From contig CANQNG010000006.1 in the NCBI GenBank assembly GCA_947625155.1, forward strand, positions 1-64,000: a stretch of 64,000 nucleotides of DNA, read 5' to 3'. The position numbers and the translations under genes were made by a program. Below, piece by piece: positions 45,590 to 54,005 of the stretch. The DNA is from an uncultured Clostridia bacterium (GTDB lineage: Bacteria; Bacillota; Clostridia; Oscillospirales; Ruminococcaceae). Under the pieces are notes generated by a model. The model did not search any database and was not told the origin of the DNA. It saw nothing but the letters and a program-made list of their open reading frames with translations. Each line of letters starts with the position of its first letter. Position 1 is the first letter of the stretch.

Positions 45590-46848
45590 GCCTGTTCCTC
45601 CATCAGATAGACCGTATCCAGCCGCAGTGCCTTGGCAGCGGCAATGATCTCGTCCCTTGTGACCGCCCGGATGCGTTCGATGCGTTCTTCCGGGGTCGCC
45701 GGGTCATTCCACTTGTAGCGGTCATGCAGCTCCTGCATGATCGAATAATTGGTATCCCCGATAGAATACAGGTAGTCCACGACCGGTCTCCGGGCGTTTT
45801 CCAGCATCTCGTCTGTAAATGCGCCCCGGCACACAGCTCCGATCTGCTCCAGAATGGCTTCTCTTGTGCGCTGTGCATTGGCAGCGGAAACACCGCTGTC
45901 CACAAAGAACAAGTCCTTGCTGTACACGGGATGAGAAACGCAGTAGTAGCAGAGGTGCAGTTTCTCCCGGACATTGGAAAAGAGCAGGGAACTCGGCGAA
46001 CCGCCGACCAGCGCATGCAGGAGCTGCACCGTTTCGACCGGCAGGTCTGCATATTTGAACACCATGACGAGCTTGGACTGCGTGACCGGCATAGGCTCAG
46101 TGATCTCCCGGCAGGTCTCCCGGATAGGGCTTGGCGTATGGAATGCTCGTGTAAATGCCGGCTCACGTCCCTCTAATGCGGAAAGGGCTCCTGTGAGCTT
46201 ACCGGCAAGCCATGGCGCTTCCGTGGGGCTGACATAATAGATGCGGAACACTGCCCGGCGCAGCATCTCCCGGTAAGCTTCATAGGCAGCGGAAGCGGTC
46301 AGCGCCTCTGCCTCTGCTCTCGTACCGTGCATCGGGCTGGCATAGGGTTCTCCCTCGCAGGCAGCCTGACGGGCTTTCTGGATGGCATAGCCACGCTTGT
46401 CATTGATCTCGGCATCGATAGCGGCGAGCTGTTCTCTCTGCTGGATGCGGAAAGCCTCCTCGTCAAATGCACCGTCCCGGACGTTCGGGTCGAGCAAACA
46501 GTCCAGCATCAGCTCGGTCAGCTCTTCCGACAAGTGTTCCCCCTCCAATGCAAAGCGGTCAGCGATCACACTGCCGATCAGACTGATCTGCAAAACATCG
46601 CCCGCCAGCCCAAATGAACTGGAAAGGCTCGCTCCATACAGGGCATCCTCTTTCTTCGCCAGCGCAGCAAGACTGGGGTACTTGCGGCAGCCCGTGGACA
46701 GCAGCCCTGTGATACGGTCATAGACAGCATACTTTTCCGGCACAGCCGGCAAAAGCAGCATGATGTTCAGCGAGCTGCTGCGGGCATTCGGATTGCACAC
46801 GGAGACCAGCTCGATCCCTTCGCCCAGCGTCTGTGTAGTTTCTTTCAA
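45586..46848 (-). CDS. M16-family peptidase-like protein, YfmF-type (non-catalytic partner)
   Basis: 420 aa, M16 fold without HxxEH: the equivalent region reads RITGLLSTGCRKYPSLAALAKKEDALYGAS. The C-terminal M16 half GGSPSSLLFSNVREKLHLCYYC is kept. The start is assigned to TTG 46848, since AAAGGAG lies 6-8 nt upstream and the in-frame GTG overlaps that RBS; the track ORF extends far upstream without support. First gene of the four-gene yfmF-yfmH-lgt-folD unit. Confidence 0.86.
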   Translation of the reverse strand: MKETTQTLGEGIELVSVCNPNARSSSLNIMLLLPAVPEKYAVYDRITGLLSTGCRKYPSLAALAKKEDALYGASLSSSFGLAGDVLQISLIGSVIADRFALEGEHLSEELTELMLDCLLDPNVRDGAFDEEAFRIQQREQLAAIDAEINDKRGYAIQKARQAACEGEPYASPMHGTRAEAEALTASAAYEAYREMLRRAVFRIYYVSPTEAPWLAGKLTGALSALEGREPAFTRAFHTPSPIRETCREITEPMPVTQSKLVMVFKYADLPVETVQLLHALVGGSPSSLLFSNVREKLHLCYYCVSHPVYSKDLFFVDSGVSAANAQRTREAILEQIGAVCRGAFTDEMLENARRPVVDYLYSIGDTNYSIMQELHDRYKWNDPATPEERIERIRAVTRDEIIAAAKALRLDTVYLMEEQA

Positions 46849-46875
46849 ACGGGTCACTCCTTTCTGTTCCTTACT

Positions 46876-46904
46876 ATTATACCATGTACTGTGAAAAAAT
46901 GCAA
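46876..46904 (-). promoter_or_regulatory. promoter of yfmF-yfmH-lgt-folD
   Basis: Minus strand TTGCAT (46899-46904), 17-bp spacer, TATAAT (46876-46881). It overlaps the 3' end of the preceding gene. Confidence 0.75.
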
Positions 46905-47452
46905 GTTTTCTGATAGCGGTCAGCATATGCCCGGAGATTGCCCCGGTAGATGACTTCCGCATGTGGGATGCTGAGGAGATCCATGGGCTTGACGATGGCA
47001 TTGTAGTCGTCCGCATCCAGGATAGCGAACCGGTCGAGCGTATCCCGGACAAATTCCGAGCAGTAGAACCAATTCTTCCGCCGCCAGACGATATGTACAC
47101 TTGCCAGCACAAGACCGATGAAATTATAATGGTACTGGCGCTTGTTGACATACATATATTCCAGATGATCCGACAGGGCTTTCTGCTGTTCCGGGGTCAC
47201 AGGAACACGGAGAATGACGGCTTCTGTTCTGTGGAAACGCCGGAACGTCCCGAAAAAGGGACTTTCCCGCACAAAGCCGCCCACGATAGGATTATAGGCA
47301 TGCCGCCGCCCGAAAGAATACATCCGCCGCATGCCGATGTCAATGCTGATCGAGGCATGATTGTATGCCGACCCGGTAAACAGGGAGAGTACTTTACTGA
47401 GCATTGTCCCCGTCCGGCTGATAACGATATAGATCTCAGCCCGTTCGTCCAT
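46877..47452 (-). CDS. YiiX/YebB-like permuted papain-fold protein
   Basis: 191 aa, cytoplasmic. Reads EIYIVISRTGTMLSKVLSLFTGSAYNHASISID with the probable catalytic His in NHASI, and later WRRKNWFYCSEFVRDTLDRF with the probable Cys in CSEF. Order His-then-Cys is that of the permuted NlpC/P60-like (YiiX) group. Substrate unknown. ATG 47452 has AAAGGAGAA upstream; the longer track start has none. Its last codons hold the promoter of the next operon. Confidence 0.75.
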   Translation of the reverse strand: MDERAEIYIVISRTGTMLSKVLSLFTGSAYNHASISIDIGMRRMYSFGRRHAYNPIVGGFVRESPFFGTFRRFHRTEAVILRVPVTPEQQKALSDHLEYMYVNKRQYHYNFIGLVLASVHIVWRRKNWFYCSEFVRDTLDRFAILDADDYNAIVKPMDLLSIPHAEVIYRGNLRAYADRYQKTCIFSQYMV

Positions 47453-47559
47453 AAGCGTTCTCCTTTCTCCCGAAGAGAGATACATAAATAGTATACCATA
47501 TTTCCTACTTGTTGTCAAACTTTTTTGTATTATGCAAGTCTATCGTAATTTGCCCTACC

Positions 47560-47665
47560 CCCACCCCCCTTCCCAAGGGGAAGGGGGCTGGCAAGCCGAC
47601 CTTTGCCGCCGTAGGCGGCATTGGGAGGCAGATCGGTGCAGCGCCTCGCTGCCTTTCGTAAAAAG
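47560..47665 (-). repeat. interspersed intergenic repeat, copy F
   Basis: Reverse orientation: CCCCCTTCCC...GGGAAGGGGG, GGCAAGCCGACCTTTGC, inner hairpin CGCC-GTAG-GGCG, GCATTGGGAGG, and the side palindrome GCAGCGCCTCGCTGC. Lies between divergent genes, with nothing else recognisable in 47453-47704. Confidence 0.8.
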
Positions 47666-47704
47666 CAAACAAAAAAACTTGCAATTATTTATGGATAATC
47701 GCAA

Positions 47705-47733
47705 TAGACATTTTCTGCTTCTTGTGCTATAAT
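47705..47733 (+). promoter_or_regulatory. promoter of the 265-aa lipoprotein
   Basis: TAGACA (47705-47710), 17-bp spacer, TATAAT (47728-47733). Confidence 0.75.
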
Positions 47734-47775
47734 AGGTATGTATGCTCAGGGCTTTTTTCATAGAAAGGTAATAAC

Positions 47776-48573
47776 ATGAAATATCAAAACTGGCTGCTGC
47801 TCTTCTGTGCAGCGCTTTTCCTGACAGGCTGCGACCATGCTGCACCCGATACTTCCTCCGAAACGGCAGGACCCACCGAGGGCGTGGAGATCACTGCCCC
47901 GGCAGAGACCGAAACGCTCCCCCTTCCCACCAATGCCCCCCTCGCCGAGGCAGACCCGAACGCCGTGACCTTCGACGAGGTCGGTGCGGACATCGCTGTA
48001 CTGATCGCCGACGATGCAGCTGCCGTGACCGGGACGCTTTCGGTCGAAGCCGTTGAAGGGAACAACATGCTCAAACTCACGGACACTTCCACCACCGCAG
48101 CCAATTTGGAAACAGCCGTGCAGAAAGTGCGCATCAACGTCAGTCCTCTCCTCGCCCCGGAACAATTTGCGCTCGTTGACCGCATCGAATTCGACATCTA
48201 CGCCGAGGCAAAGGACACGCTGCTCGTCACAGAGGACGGCGAGAGCCGGCAAGCACCTGGCTGGATCGGCGGCGGCGGCGGTTCGGAGATGGCAGACAAG
48301 GACTGGTATACCTTTGCGGACTTTTCCGGTTCGGGGCTGAGTGAATACGTTCTCCCCCGCTGTGATGCGTGTCATGTGACGTTCAAATTCCTGCTTGCCG
48401 CATCCGGAAAAAAATGGGACGAGACCATGACAGAACCGAATTTCCAGATCATGCGCTGGGGCATGCAGAATGTTTCTGACCTGTATATCGACAATATCAC
48501 ATTCTACGATGCGGACGGGAATTCCATTCCGCTGACCTTGAGCGGTGCAGCCGAAGCGGCAGAAGCGACCTGA
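47776..48573 (+). CDS. hypothetical lipoprotein with possible carbohydrate-binding-like domain
   Basis: 265 aa. Lipobox FLTGC at residues 15-19. A Thr/Pro/Glu spacer to about residue 60 precedes one globular domain. Its pattern (NMLKLTDTS...VDRIEFDIYAEA...DWYTFADFSG...MRWGMQNVSDLYIDNITFYD) looks like a jelly-roll, similar in outline to CBM-type modules. No catalytic motif seen. Anchored to the outer face of the membrane after Lgt processing. Own promoter; followed by a second lipoprotein gene with a separate promoter. Function unknown. Confidence 0.72.
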   Translation: MKYQNWLLLFCAALFLTGCDHAAPDTSSETAGPTEGVEITAPAETETLPLPTNAPLAEADPNAVTFDEVGADIAVLIADDAAAVTGTLSVEAVEGNNMLKLTDTSTTAANLETAVQKVRINVSPLLAPEQFALVDRIEFDIYAEAKDTLLVTEDGESRQAPGWIGGGGGSEMADKDWYTFADFSGSGLSEYVLPRCDACHVTFKFLLAASGKKWDETMTEPNFQIMRWGMQNVSDLYIDNITFYDADGNSIPLTLSGAAEAAEAT

Positions 48574-48672
48574 CCCTGCCGGACAGAAAGGGACAGTTTG
48601 TACAAAATGTATAGGTTTTCGGCTGGAGATATGCAGGATACATGCAATACGCTGATATGCTACCGGTGTTTC

Positions 48673-48701
48673 TTGACAAAGTCGGTCGTCTATGCTATAC
48701 T
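48673..48701 (+). promoter_or_regulatory. promoter of the 225-aa lipoprotein
   Basis: TTGACA (48673-48678), 17-bp spacer, TATACT (48696-48701). Confidence 0.85.
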
Positions 48702-48757
48702 AGTAGGGTAAGTTTGATCTACCGGAAAGTACCGGATACATGATGGAGGATATGGAT

Positions 48758-49435
48758 ATGAAGAGGAAGATCACCGCTTGTGCGGCTGCCGCTGTAACGC
48801 TGCTGTCCCTGACAGGCTGCGGAAATGCCGCAAAGACCTATACTGACTATGTGCAGTCAGTACTGGACTGTACCTATAAGAATATCACCGACAAATACAT
48901 GGAGCTGACTGAGTCCACCACCGAAGAAGCTGCGGACGTTTATCAGGGCGAAGTCGATTATATGGTACAGCTCATTTACTACTATTATGATGTGTATGAG
49001 GACTATGTGGACGACAGCACAAAGACCGGCTACGAGGCACTTGCCAAGGATATTCTGGCAAAGGTGAATTACACCGTAGAACCGGCTGTACGTTCTGGAT
49101 CGTCCTACCATGTGACCGTGACCTCTCAGCCGATCGACTTCTGGGATATTACCTATGATGCCGTGAATGAACTTTATGATGACAAGTATGCTGATCGGTT
49201 TTTAGACGAGTCGTTGAGCGATGAGGACTATGAAGCAGCGGAAGGCGAATGGGCAAGCGATGTGCTGACGACGCTTTCCGGTTACACCTCACAGATCGGC
49301 TACAAGGACACACAGAGTACGATCGTGGAGATCACGACAGCCGATGACGGCACATATGGCATTGACGAGAAAATGTGGCTGGATATTGACGATCTGCTGC
49401 TGGATGTAGACGGAAATATCAGCAGTGACGAATAA
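48758..49435 (+). CDS. hypothetical lipoprotein, mainly helical
   Basis: 225 aa. Lipobox LSLTGC about residues 16-21. The mature part is acidic and rich in Tyr/Asp (YTDYVQSVLDCTYKNITDKYMELTE; IYYYYDVYEDYVDD), with tandem helical segments resembling the DUF5105-like lipoproteins of Ruminococcus and relatives; that link is tentative. ATG 48758 is chosen because GGAGGA sits 7 nt upstream, rather than the nearer ATG 48752. Own promoter and terminator. Confidence 0.75.
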   Translation: MKRKITACAAAAVTLLSLTGCGNAAKTYTDYVQSVLDCTYKNITDKYMELTESTTEEAADVYQGEVDYMVQLIYYYYDVYEDYVDDSTKTGYEALAKDILAKVNYTVEPAVRSGSSYHVTVTSQPIDFWDITYDAVNELYDDKYADRFLDESLSDEDYEAAEGEWASDVLTTLSGYTSQIGYKDTQSTIVEITTADDGTYGIDEKMWLDIDDLLLDVDGNISSDE

Positions 49436-49440
49436 GACCA

Positions 49441-49474
49441 AAGATCCCTCTCCTTTCCGGAGAGGGATCTTTTA
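49441..49474. terminator. bidirectional terminator between the lipoprotein gene and ricT
   Basis: AAAGATCCCTCTCC/GGAGAGGGATCTTT, 14-bp perfect stem, loop TTTC, T-tract in both directions. Confidence 0.92.
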
Positions 49475-49491
49475 TCCCCAAAAACCAAAGG

Positions 49492-50355
49492 TCACTTGTC
49501 CTCCAGCCTGCGCAGTTCCTTTTCCTCTCGGGAGACCCTTGTCCTGCCCTCCCGGAGGACTTCCACCTCGGAACGGTCGATCATGTAGGGTACAGCATCC
49601 TCCCCGTCCGGGCGGATGCGGAGCTTGCCGGTGATCAGATTGGCATCTTCCACTTGCCCTCTGCCCTGCGGTGTCCTGACGATCGAACCGATGCGGGGCG
49701 TGCATTTTTGCAGCTCTTCATACATTGCCTGTTCATGCTTGAGGCAGCACATCAGCCTGCCGCACGTGCCGGAAATTTTGGTAGGGTTGAGGGACAGTCC
49801 CTGCTCCTTTGCCATTTTGATAGAGACTGGCTGGAAATCGCTCAGATAGCCCCGGCAGCAGAATTCCCTGCCGCACACGCCCAAGCCCCCGAACATTTTT
49901 GCTTCATCCCGCACACCGATCTGCCGCAGTTCAATGCGCATCCGGAACACGGAAGCCAGATCCTTGACCAGCTCCCGGAAATCCACCCGCTGGTCTGCCG
50001 TGAAATAGAACAGCAGCTTACTGTTGTCAAAGGTACAGCTCACATCGACCAGCTTCATTTTCAAGCCACGCTGTGCGATCTTCTGTTCACAGACGGAAAA
50101 GGCACGCTTTTCCTTTTGGGCGTTCTGCTCCACCTGACGATGATCTTCCGGGCTCATGATGCGGACAACGTTTTTCAGGGGAGCAACGACCGACTCACTC
50201 TCAATACGGCGGTTCGGGATGGACACCGTGCCGCATTCCAGCCCCCGTGCCGTTTCCACGACCACCTTTGTACCCATGGGCAATTGCAGCCCGTTGGGCG
50301 AAAAATAGTACACCTTCCCGGTATTCTGAAAGCGTACACCAACGATCTCTGTCAT
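49492..50355 (-). CDS. ricT: PSP1-domain protein RicT (YaaT)
   Basis: 287 aa. YaaT/RicT with RicA and RicF forms a [4Fe-4S] complex that assists RNase Y and sporulation/biofilm phosphorelay in Bacillus. Seen: VGVRFQNTGKVYYF, FYFTADQRVDFRELVKDLASVFRMRIELRQIGVRDEAKMFGGLGVCGREFCC, and PTKISGTCGRLMCCLKHE with the conserved Cys set. Start ATG 50355 after AAAGGAGG. Same holB-ricT order as in other Firmicutes. Functional link to rny at 20139. Confidence 0.94.
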   Translation of the reverse strand: MTEIVGVRFQNTGKVYYFSPNGLQLPMGTKVVVETARGLECGTVSIPNRRIESESVVAPLKNVVRIMSPEDHRQVEQNAQKEKRAFSVCEQKIAQRGLKMKLVDVSCTFDNSKLLFYFTADQRVDFRELVKDLASVFRMRIELRQIGVRDEAKMFGGLGVCGREFCCRGYLSDFQPVSIKMAKEQGLSLNPTKISGTCGRLMCCLKHEQAMYEELQKCTPRIGSIVRTPQGRGQVEDANLITGKLRIRPDGEDAVPYMIDRSEVEVLREGRTRVSREEKELRRLEDK

Positions 50356-50416
50356 AGGACCTCCTTTGCTTTTCTCCCTTGGTAAGGGAGGACCGCTATA
50401 TGATAACATGCATACT

Positions 50417-51382
50417 TCAAACCGACAGCGCTCCGCCCAAGGCAGCAAGGGTGAGCTTCACGCTGACACTTGCCTGCAAGGCATCCGCAGCTTCCTGTAC
50501 CGCCGTGTGCAGCTTCCGGAACCGTGACAGGGAGAGCTGCCCGGAAAGCAGCTGTGCGCTCCTCTGGTCGCAGCCCATACGGGGGGGATCCGGACGGTAC
50601 TGCATCACCAGCGCATCCCGGAGCTGCCTGTCGAGCAGCCGGAGCAGCACCGCCGCAGTCTGCCTATCCTTTTCAAAGCCTGCCAAAATACGCAGCACCT
50701 CGTAGCTGCTGCGCTTGGCGACTGCCTCTGTGAGGGCAGCGACCTGCCGGGTCAGTTCCTGCTTGTCCGTATCCTCCAGCCATTCCACGGCATTGCCGAT
50801 ATTCCCCCCGCAAGCCTGCACCGCACGTTCTGCATCGGCAGGTGAGCACTCGTGTGCTTCGGTCAGTGCCATGCGGCACTCCTCCGGCGAACACGGGCGC
50901 ACCGCAAGCGGCACGACCCTCGAAAGCATCGTCGGCAGCAAAGCGTTTCGATGCTCGGCAGTAAACAGCAGCAGCACATGCGGCGGCGGTTCTTCCGTCA
51001 GCTTGAGCAAAGTATTCTGCGCCCGTGAGTCCATGCCGTCGCAGTCCGCAAAAAGATAGACCTTCCGTTCTCCGTCATTCGGGGCAACGATGGCATCCTT
51101 GCAGATCGTGCGCACAGTCTCCACGGAAAAGCCATTCTTCTTGCCGCTGTGTTCTGCCCAGATCACATCCGGGTGAATGTCCTGCATCACCTTGCGGCAG
51201 CTTTTGCAAGTGCCGCAGGGGGCATTGCCGCTTTTACAAAGGGCAGCCATGGCAAAATACCGTGCGATCGTCCGCCGTCCCATGCCCTTTTCCCCGAAGA
51301 TCAGGGCAGCATGCGGGATCCTGTCCTGCGCTGCCATGGTACGGATGAGGGAGAGGATGGCATCATTTCCGTAGATCTTCAT
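50417..51382 (-). CDS. holB: DNA polymerase III subunit delta'
   Basis: 321 aa AAA+ clamp-loader subunit. N-terminal GEKGMGRRT is a Walker-A relic lacking the Lys, as expected for the non-hydrolysing delta'. Zinc-binding CGTCKSC, DCDGMDSRAQNTLLKLTEEPPPH and sensor-1 LSRVVPLAVRP are present. Overlaps darA by 4 bp. Context tmk-darA-holB-ricT is conserved in Firmicutes, but tmk is missing here upstream of darA. Confidence 0.94.
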   Translation of the reverse strand: MKIYGNDAILSLIRTMAAQDRIPHAALIFGEKGMGRRTIARYFAMAALCKSGNAPCGTCKSCRKVMQDIHPDVIWAEHSGKKNGFSVETVRTICKDAIVAPNDGERKVYLFADCDGMDSRAQNTLLKLTEEPPPHVLLLFTAEHRNALLPTMLSRVVPLAVRPCSPEECRMALTEAHECSPADAERAVQACGGNIGNAVEWLEDTDKQELTRQVAALTEAVAKRSSYEVLRILAGFEKDRQTAAVLLRLLDRQLRDALVMQYRPDPPRMGCDQRSAQLLSGQLSLSRFRKLHTAVQEAADALQASVSVKLTLAALGGALSV

Positions 51383-51696
51383 ACTTTCTCAAAATGCTCC
51401 ACATCGGTCACAAAGATCGTAGCACCGCCGGTCTCCACCTCGACCGGGAACTCAGCCCCGGCAGCAAAGGACACGCCGGACGGCACGGTACGCTTGCGCC
51501 GATGAGATTTTTCACGGATCACGTCAATGACAGCACGCACCCGTTCATCCTCTACGCACATGAGGAACGTGGTATTCCCGGCGCTCAAAAAGCTGCCGGT
51601 AGAGGCAAGCTTCGTGGCGAAAAAGCCGTTCTTCGCAAGGGCTTTGGCAACAGCCTGACTGTCATCACCGCCCACGATGGCAAACACAAGTTTCAT
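51379..51696 (-). CDS. darA: cyclic-di-AMP receptor DarA/PstA
   Basis: 105 aa PII-like protein: MKLVFAIVGGDDSQAVAKALAKNGFFATKLASTGSFLSAGNTTFLMCVED, then the T-loop and VSFAAGAEFPVEVETGGATIFVTDVEHFEKV, the standard DarA ending. Binds c-di-AMP as a trimer; downstream effect unknown. ATG 51696 has AGGAG upstream; the track start is an extension. Confidence 0.94.
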   Translation of the reverse strand: MKLVFAIVGGDDSQAVAKALAKNGFFATKLASTGSFLSAGNTTFLMCVEDERVRAVIDVIREKSHRRKRTVPSGVSFAAGAEFPVEVETGGATIFVTDVEHFEKV

Positions 51697-51729
51697 AGGA
51701 TCCTGCTCCTTTCGGTCGCCTATGTTTCT

Positions 51730-51758
51730 ATTATAGCATATTCTCCGTGAAATTGCAA
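51730..51758 (-). promoter_or_regulatory. promoter of darA-holB-ricT
   Basis: Minus strand TTGCAA (51753-51758), 17-bp spacer, TATAAT (51730-51735). Confidence 0.8.
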
Positions 51759-51805
51759 TTGTTTTTATGATTTTTTCAGGGCGTGGATCAGCAGATCCAA
51801 AAGCA

Positions 51806-52086
51806 GACAAAAAAAGAGGGTCGGATGCGAACATCCGACCAGAATAGAAAGGGTATTATGAAGAAAAGCGTATCAGAAACCTCCCCGCAGCGACCGGAAA
51901 CTTTACCCGACTGGCAAAGTATTTTCCTTGCATACCAGTGCTGCCCGGAGGCGCAGCTTGCGGGCGGCTTTCGCCGCCAAAACAGAAGATGATGAATAGG
52001 AAGAAAGCTTAACAAAATATCCATGCCGGGAGTACCCCGCTCCCTGACAGGACGTTAAGAAATGATTCCAGAACTCCTATATCCAT
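51806..52086 (-). ncRNA. candidate structured non-coding RNA upstream of darA
   Basis: Minus-strand transcript of about 280 nt predicted between a promoter (52092-52120) and a strong terminator (51809-51840), ending before the darA promoter. Stems visible in the RNA: CTTAAC...GTTAAG enclosing GGGAG/CTCCC; GGCGGC-GAAA-GCCGCC tetraloop hairpin; GCTGC/GCAGC; GGAAA...TTTCC around CTTTGCC/GGTAAAG. No ORF has an RBS. Size and isolation fit a housekeeping RNA such as 6S, but I cannot confirm a family; SRP, tmRNA and RNase P signatures were not found. Confidence 0.45.
51809..51840 (-). terminator. terminator of the candidate RNA upstream of darA
   Basis: Minus strand GGTCGGATG-TTCG-CATCCGACC followed by CTCTTTTTTT. 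UUCG-type loop and a seven-T tract. Confidence 0.9.
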
Positions 52087-52091
52087 TTTCT

Positions 52092-52120
52092 ATTTTAACA
52101 AATTGTTCAATATTTCGCAA
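52092..52120 (-). promoter_or_regulatory. possible promoter of the candidate RNA
   Basis: Minus strand TTGCGA (52115-52120), 17-bp spacer, TAAAAT (52092-52097). Moderate match. Nothing recognisable is seen between 52121 and 52250. Confidence 0.45.
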
Positions 52121-52250
52121 CCCCAAAAATGCAGAAAAGGTGGATAATTTGCAGATTTGCCGATGCAAGCCTGATTTTTATAGAAACTGTCAAAAGAAGA
52201 AAACGATTTCGTCTAATATTTGGTTTCTATGACTAAATTCCCCGTTTCGG

Positions 52251-52279
52251 TTGATTTCGACAGTGCGTTGTGCTATAAT
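52251..52279 (+). promoter_or_regulatory. promoter of the ABC exporter operon
   Basis: TTGATT (52251-52256), 17-bp spacer, TATAAT (52274-52279). Confidence 0.78.
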
Positions 52280-52316
52280 TAGGATATATTCTCCGTTCTA
52301 CAGAAAGGAAACGATC

Positions 52317-53105
52317 ATGCTCGCAGCGATCAAGAATTTCTGGCTGCTTCTGAAAAAGCACCAGTTTCTGTTTGAAGAACTCGTCAAACGGGATTTCAAA
52401 AAAAAATACAAGCGTACCATTCTCGGCATGCTCTGGAGCCTGCTCTCCCCGATGTTCCAACTGCTCATCATGAGCATCGTCTTTACGCAGTTTTTCGGGC
52501 GGGACAAGCCGCACTACACGATCTACCTGTTTGCCGGGAATCTGACCTACTCGTTTTTCCGGGACTCCACCTACGGGGGGATGAATTCGCTGATGTCGAA
52601 TGCGGGTATCATCACGAAGATCAATCTTCCCAAATATATGTTCCTCCTCTCGAAGAATGTCGCCTCGCTCATCAATTTCGGGCTGACGCTGATCATTTTC
52701 ATGATATTCATGGCAGTGGACGGGATCGCGTTTTCGTTCCGGTTCCTGATGCTGCTGTACCCGATCTTGTGGCTGATCGTGTTCAATATCGGGGCAGGCT
52801 TTATCCTGTCGGCGCTGTTCGTCCTGTTCAAGGATATCCAGTATCTGTACGACATTTTCACCCTGATGCTGATGTACCTGTCGGCGATCTTTTACTATGT
52901 GGATGCCTACCCGGAATATGCGCAGAGATTGTTCTACCTCAACCCGCTGTACGTATACATCACCTATATCCGGCACATCGTCATTGACGGCTATATCCCG
53001 GGATGGGGGACACATCTGCTGTGTGCGGTGTACGGCATCGGTACACTGACGATCGGGGCATTGATCTACAAGAAGAACAACTATAAATTCCTGTACTATA
53101 TGTAA
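52317..53105 (+). CDS. ABC-2 type polysaccharide exporter permease (Wzm/TagG-like)
   Basis: 262 aa, six hydrophobic helices. The N-terminal amphipathic stretch LLLKKHQFLFEELVKRDFKKKYKRTILGMLWSLLSPMFQLLIM is the hallmark of TagG/Wzm permeases, followed by FRDSTYGGMNSLMSNAGIITKINLPKYMF. Moves lipid-linked polysaccharide across the membrane together with the ATPase 13 bp downstream. ATG 52317 follows AAAGGAAACG. No glycan-synthesis genes are adjacent; the O-antigen-ligase-like protein at 18643 could act in the same pathway. Confidence 0.9.
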   Translation: MLAAIKNFWLLLKKHQFLFEELVKRDFKKKYKRTILGMLWSLLSPMFQLLIMSIVFTQFFGRDKPHYTIYLFAGNLTYSFFRDSTYGGMNSLMSNAGIITKINLPKYMFLLSKNVASLINFGLTLIIFMIFMAVDGIAFSFRFLMLLYPILWLIVFNIGAGFILSALFVLFKDIQYLYDIFTLMLMYLSAIFYYVDAYPEYAQRLFYLNPLYVYITYIRHIVIDGYIPGWGTHLLCAVYGIGTLTIGALIYKKNNYKFLYYM

Positions 53106-53118
53106 GGAGGCGGACAAG

Positions 53119-53856
53119 TTGCTGACAATTGAACTGCAGGATGTGTCCGTTTCCTATGTGGTGGGCGATTTTTCCACGGTCGGTCTGAAAGACATCCTCA
53201 TCCAGCGCCTGAAAGGGACATACAAGGAAAAGACCTTCACCGCTGTCAAGCATGTATCTTTCACCCTTGAAAAGGGCGAACTGCTCGGTATCGTGGGCGC
53301 AAACGGTGCAGGCAAGTCCACATTGCTCAAGGTCATTTCCGGCATCATGCGCCCGACAGAGGGCAGCATGACGGTAAAAGGCTCGATCGCTTCTCTGCTC
53401 GAACTGGGCACGGGATTTGACGGCGACCTGACGGTCAGGGAAAATACATTCCTGCGGGGTGCGATGCTTGGCTACACAAGGGACTTCATGAACCGCACCT
53501 ATAAGGACATCATCGCCTTTGCGGAACTCGAAGAATTTGAGGACAGGCTGTTTTCCCATCTCTCGTCCGGCATGCGCTCCCGGCTCGCATTTTCCATCGC
53601 CTGTCTGGTGAACCCGGATATTCTTATTTTAGATGAAGTGCTGTCGGTCGGGGACGGTGCATTCAAGAAAAAAAGCGAGGAGAAAATGCTGGAGATCATC
53701 CGGGGCGGTGCGACGACTTTGCTCGTGTCGCATTCCCTTGACCAGATACGCCGTCTGGCGACCAAAGTCCTCTGGCTGGACAGAGGGGAACAGATCGCTT
53801 TCGGAGAGACGAAAGAGATCTGCGACCGCTATCAGGCATTCCTGAACCAAAAATAG
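53119..53856 (+). CDS. ABC exporter ATP-binding protein (Wzt/TagH-like)
   Basis: 245 aa. Starts with TTG 53119, eight bases after AAGGAGG. The N-terminus carries the TagH/Wzt-specific insertion (VSYVVGDFSTVGLKDILIQRLKGTYKEKTFTAVKHVSF). Walker A GANGAGKST, signature HLSSGMRSRL, Walker B ILILDEVLSVGD, H-loop SHS. The LELGTGFDGDLTVRENTFLRGAMLG block is typical of polysaccharide exporters. There is no C-terminal carbohydrate-binding extension. Stop codon abuts repeat copy G. Confidence 0.92.
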   Translation: MLTIELQDVSVSYVVGDFSTVGLKDILIQRLKGTYKEKTFTAVKHVSFTLEKGELLGIVGANGAGKSTLLKVISGIMRPTEGSMTVKGSIASLLELGTGFDGDLTVRENTFLRGAMLGYTRDFMNRTYKDIIAFAELEEFEDRLFSHLSSGMRSRLAFSIACLVNPDILILDEVLSVGDGAFKKKSEEKMLEIIRGGATTLLVSHSLDQIRRLATKVLWLDRGEQIAFGETKEICDRYQAFLNQK

Positions 53857-53982
53857 GCGGCAGGCTGGCAGCGTGACGGCGGCAGGCTGCCGCATCCGAT
53901 CTGCCTCCCACCGGCAGGCTGCCGGCTCCGTTGTGCCTCCCAATGCCGGGCTATGCCCGGCAAAGGTCGGCTTGCTCGACTG
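53856..53982 (+). repeat. interspersed intergenic repeat, copy G
   Basis: GGCGGCAGGCTGGCAGCGTGAC, GGCGGCAGGCTGCCGC, TGCCTCCCA, GGCAGGCTGCC, core CCTCCCAATGC with inner hairpin CCGGGC-TAT-GCCCGG, GCAAAGGTCGGCTTGCTCGACTG. It starts at the stop codon of the ATPase gene. Confidence 0.85.
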
Positions 53983-54005
53983 CTGCTTTTATCCTTTTTC
54001 TCTCA

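Noticed and set aside
51806-52086. SRP RNA, tmRNA or RNase P in the darA upstream RNA
   Set aside because: The GGAAGCAG-type SRP loop, tmRNA tag/acceptor ends and RNase P GAGGAAAGTCC signatures are not found.
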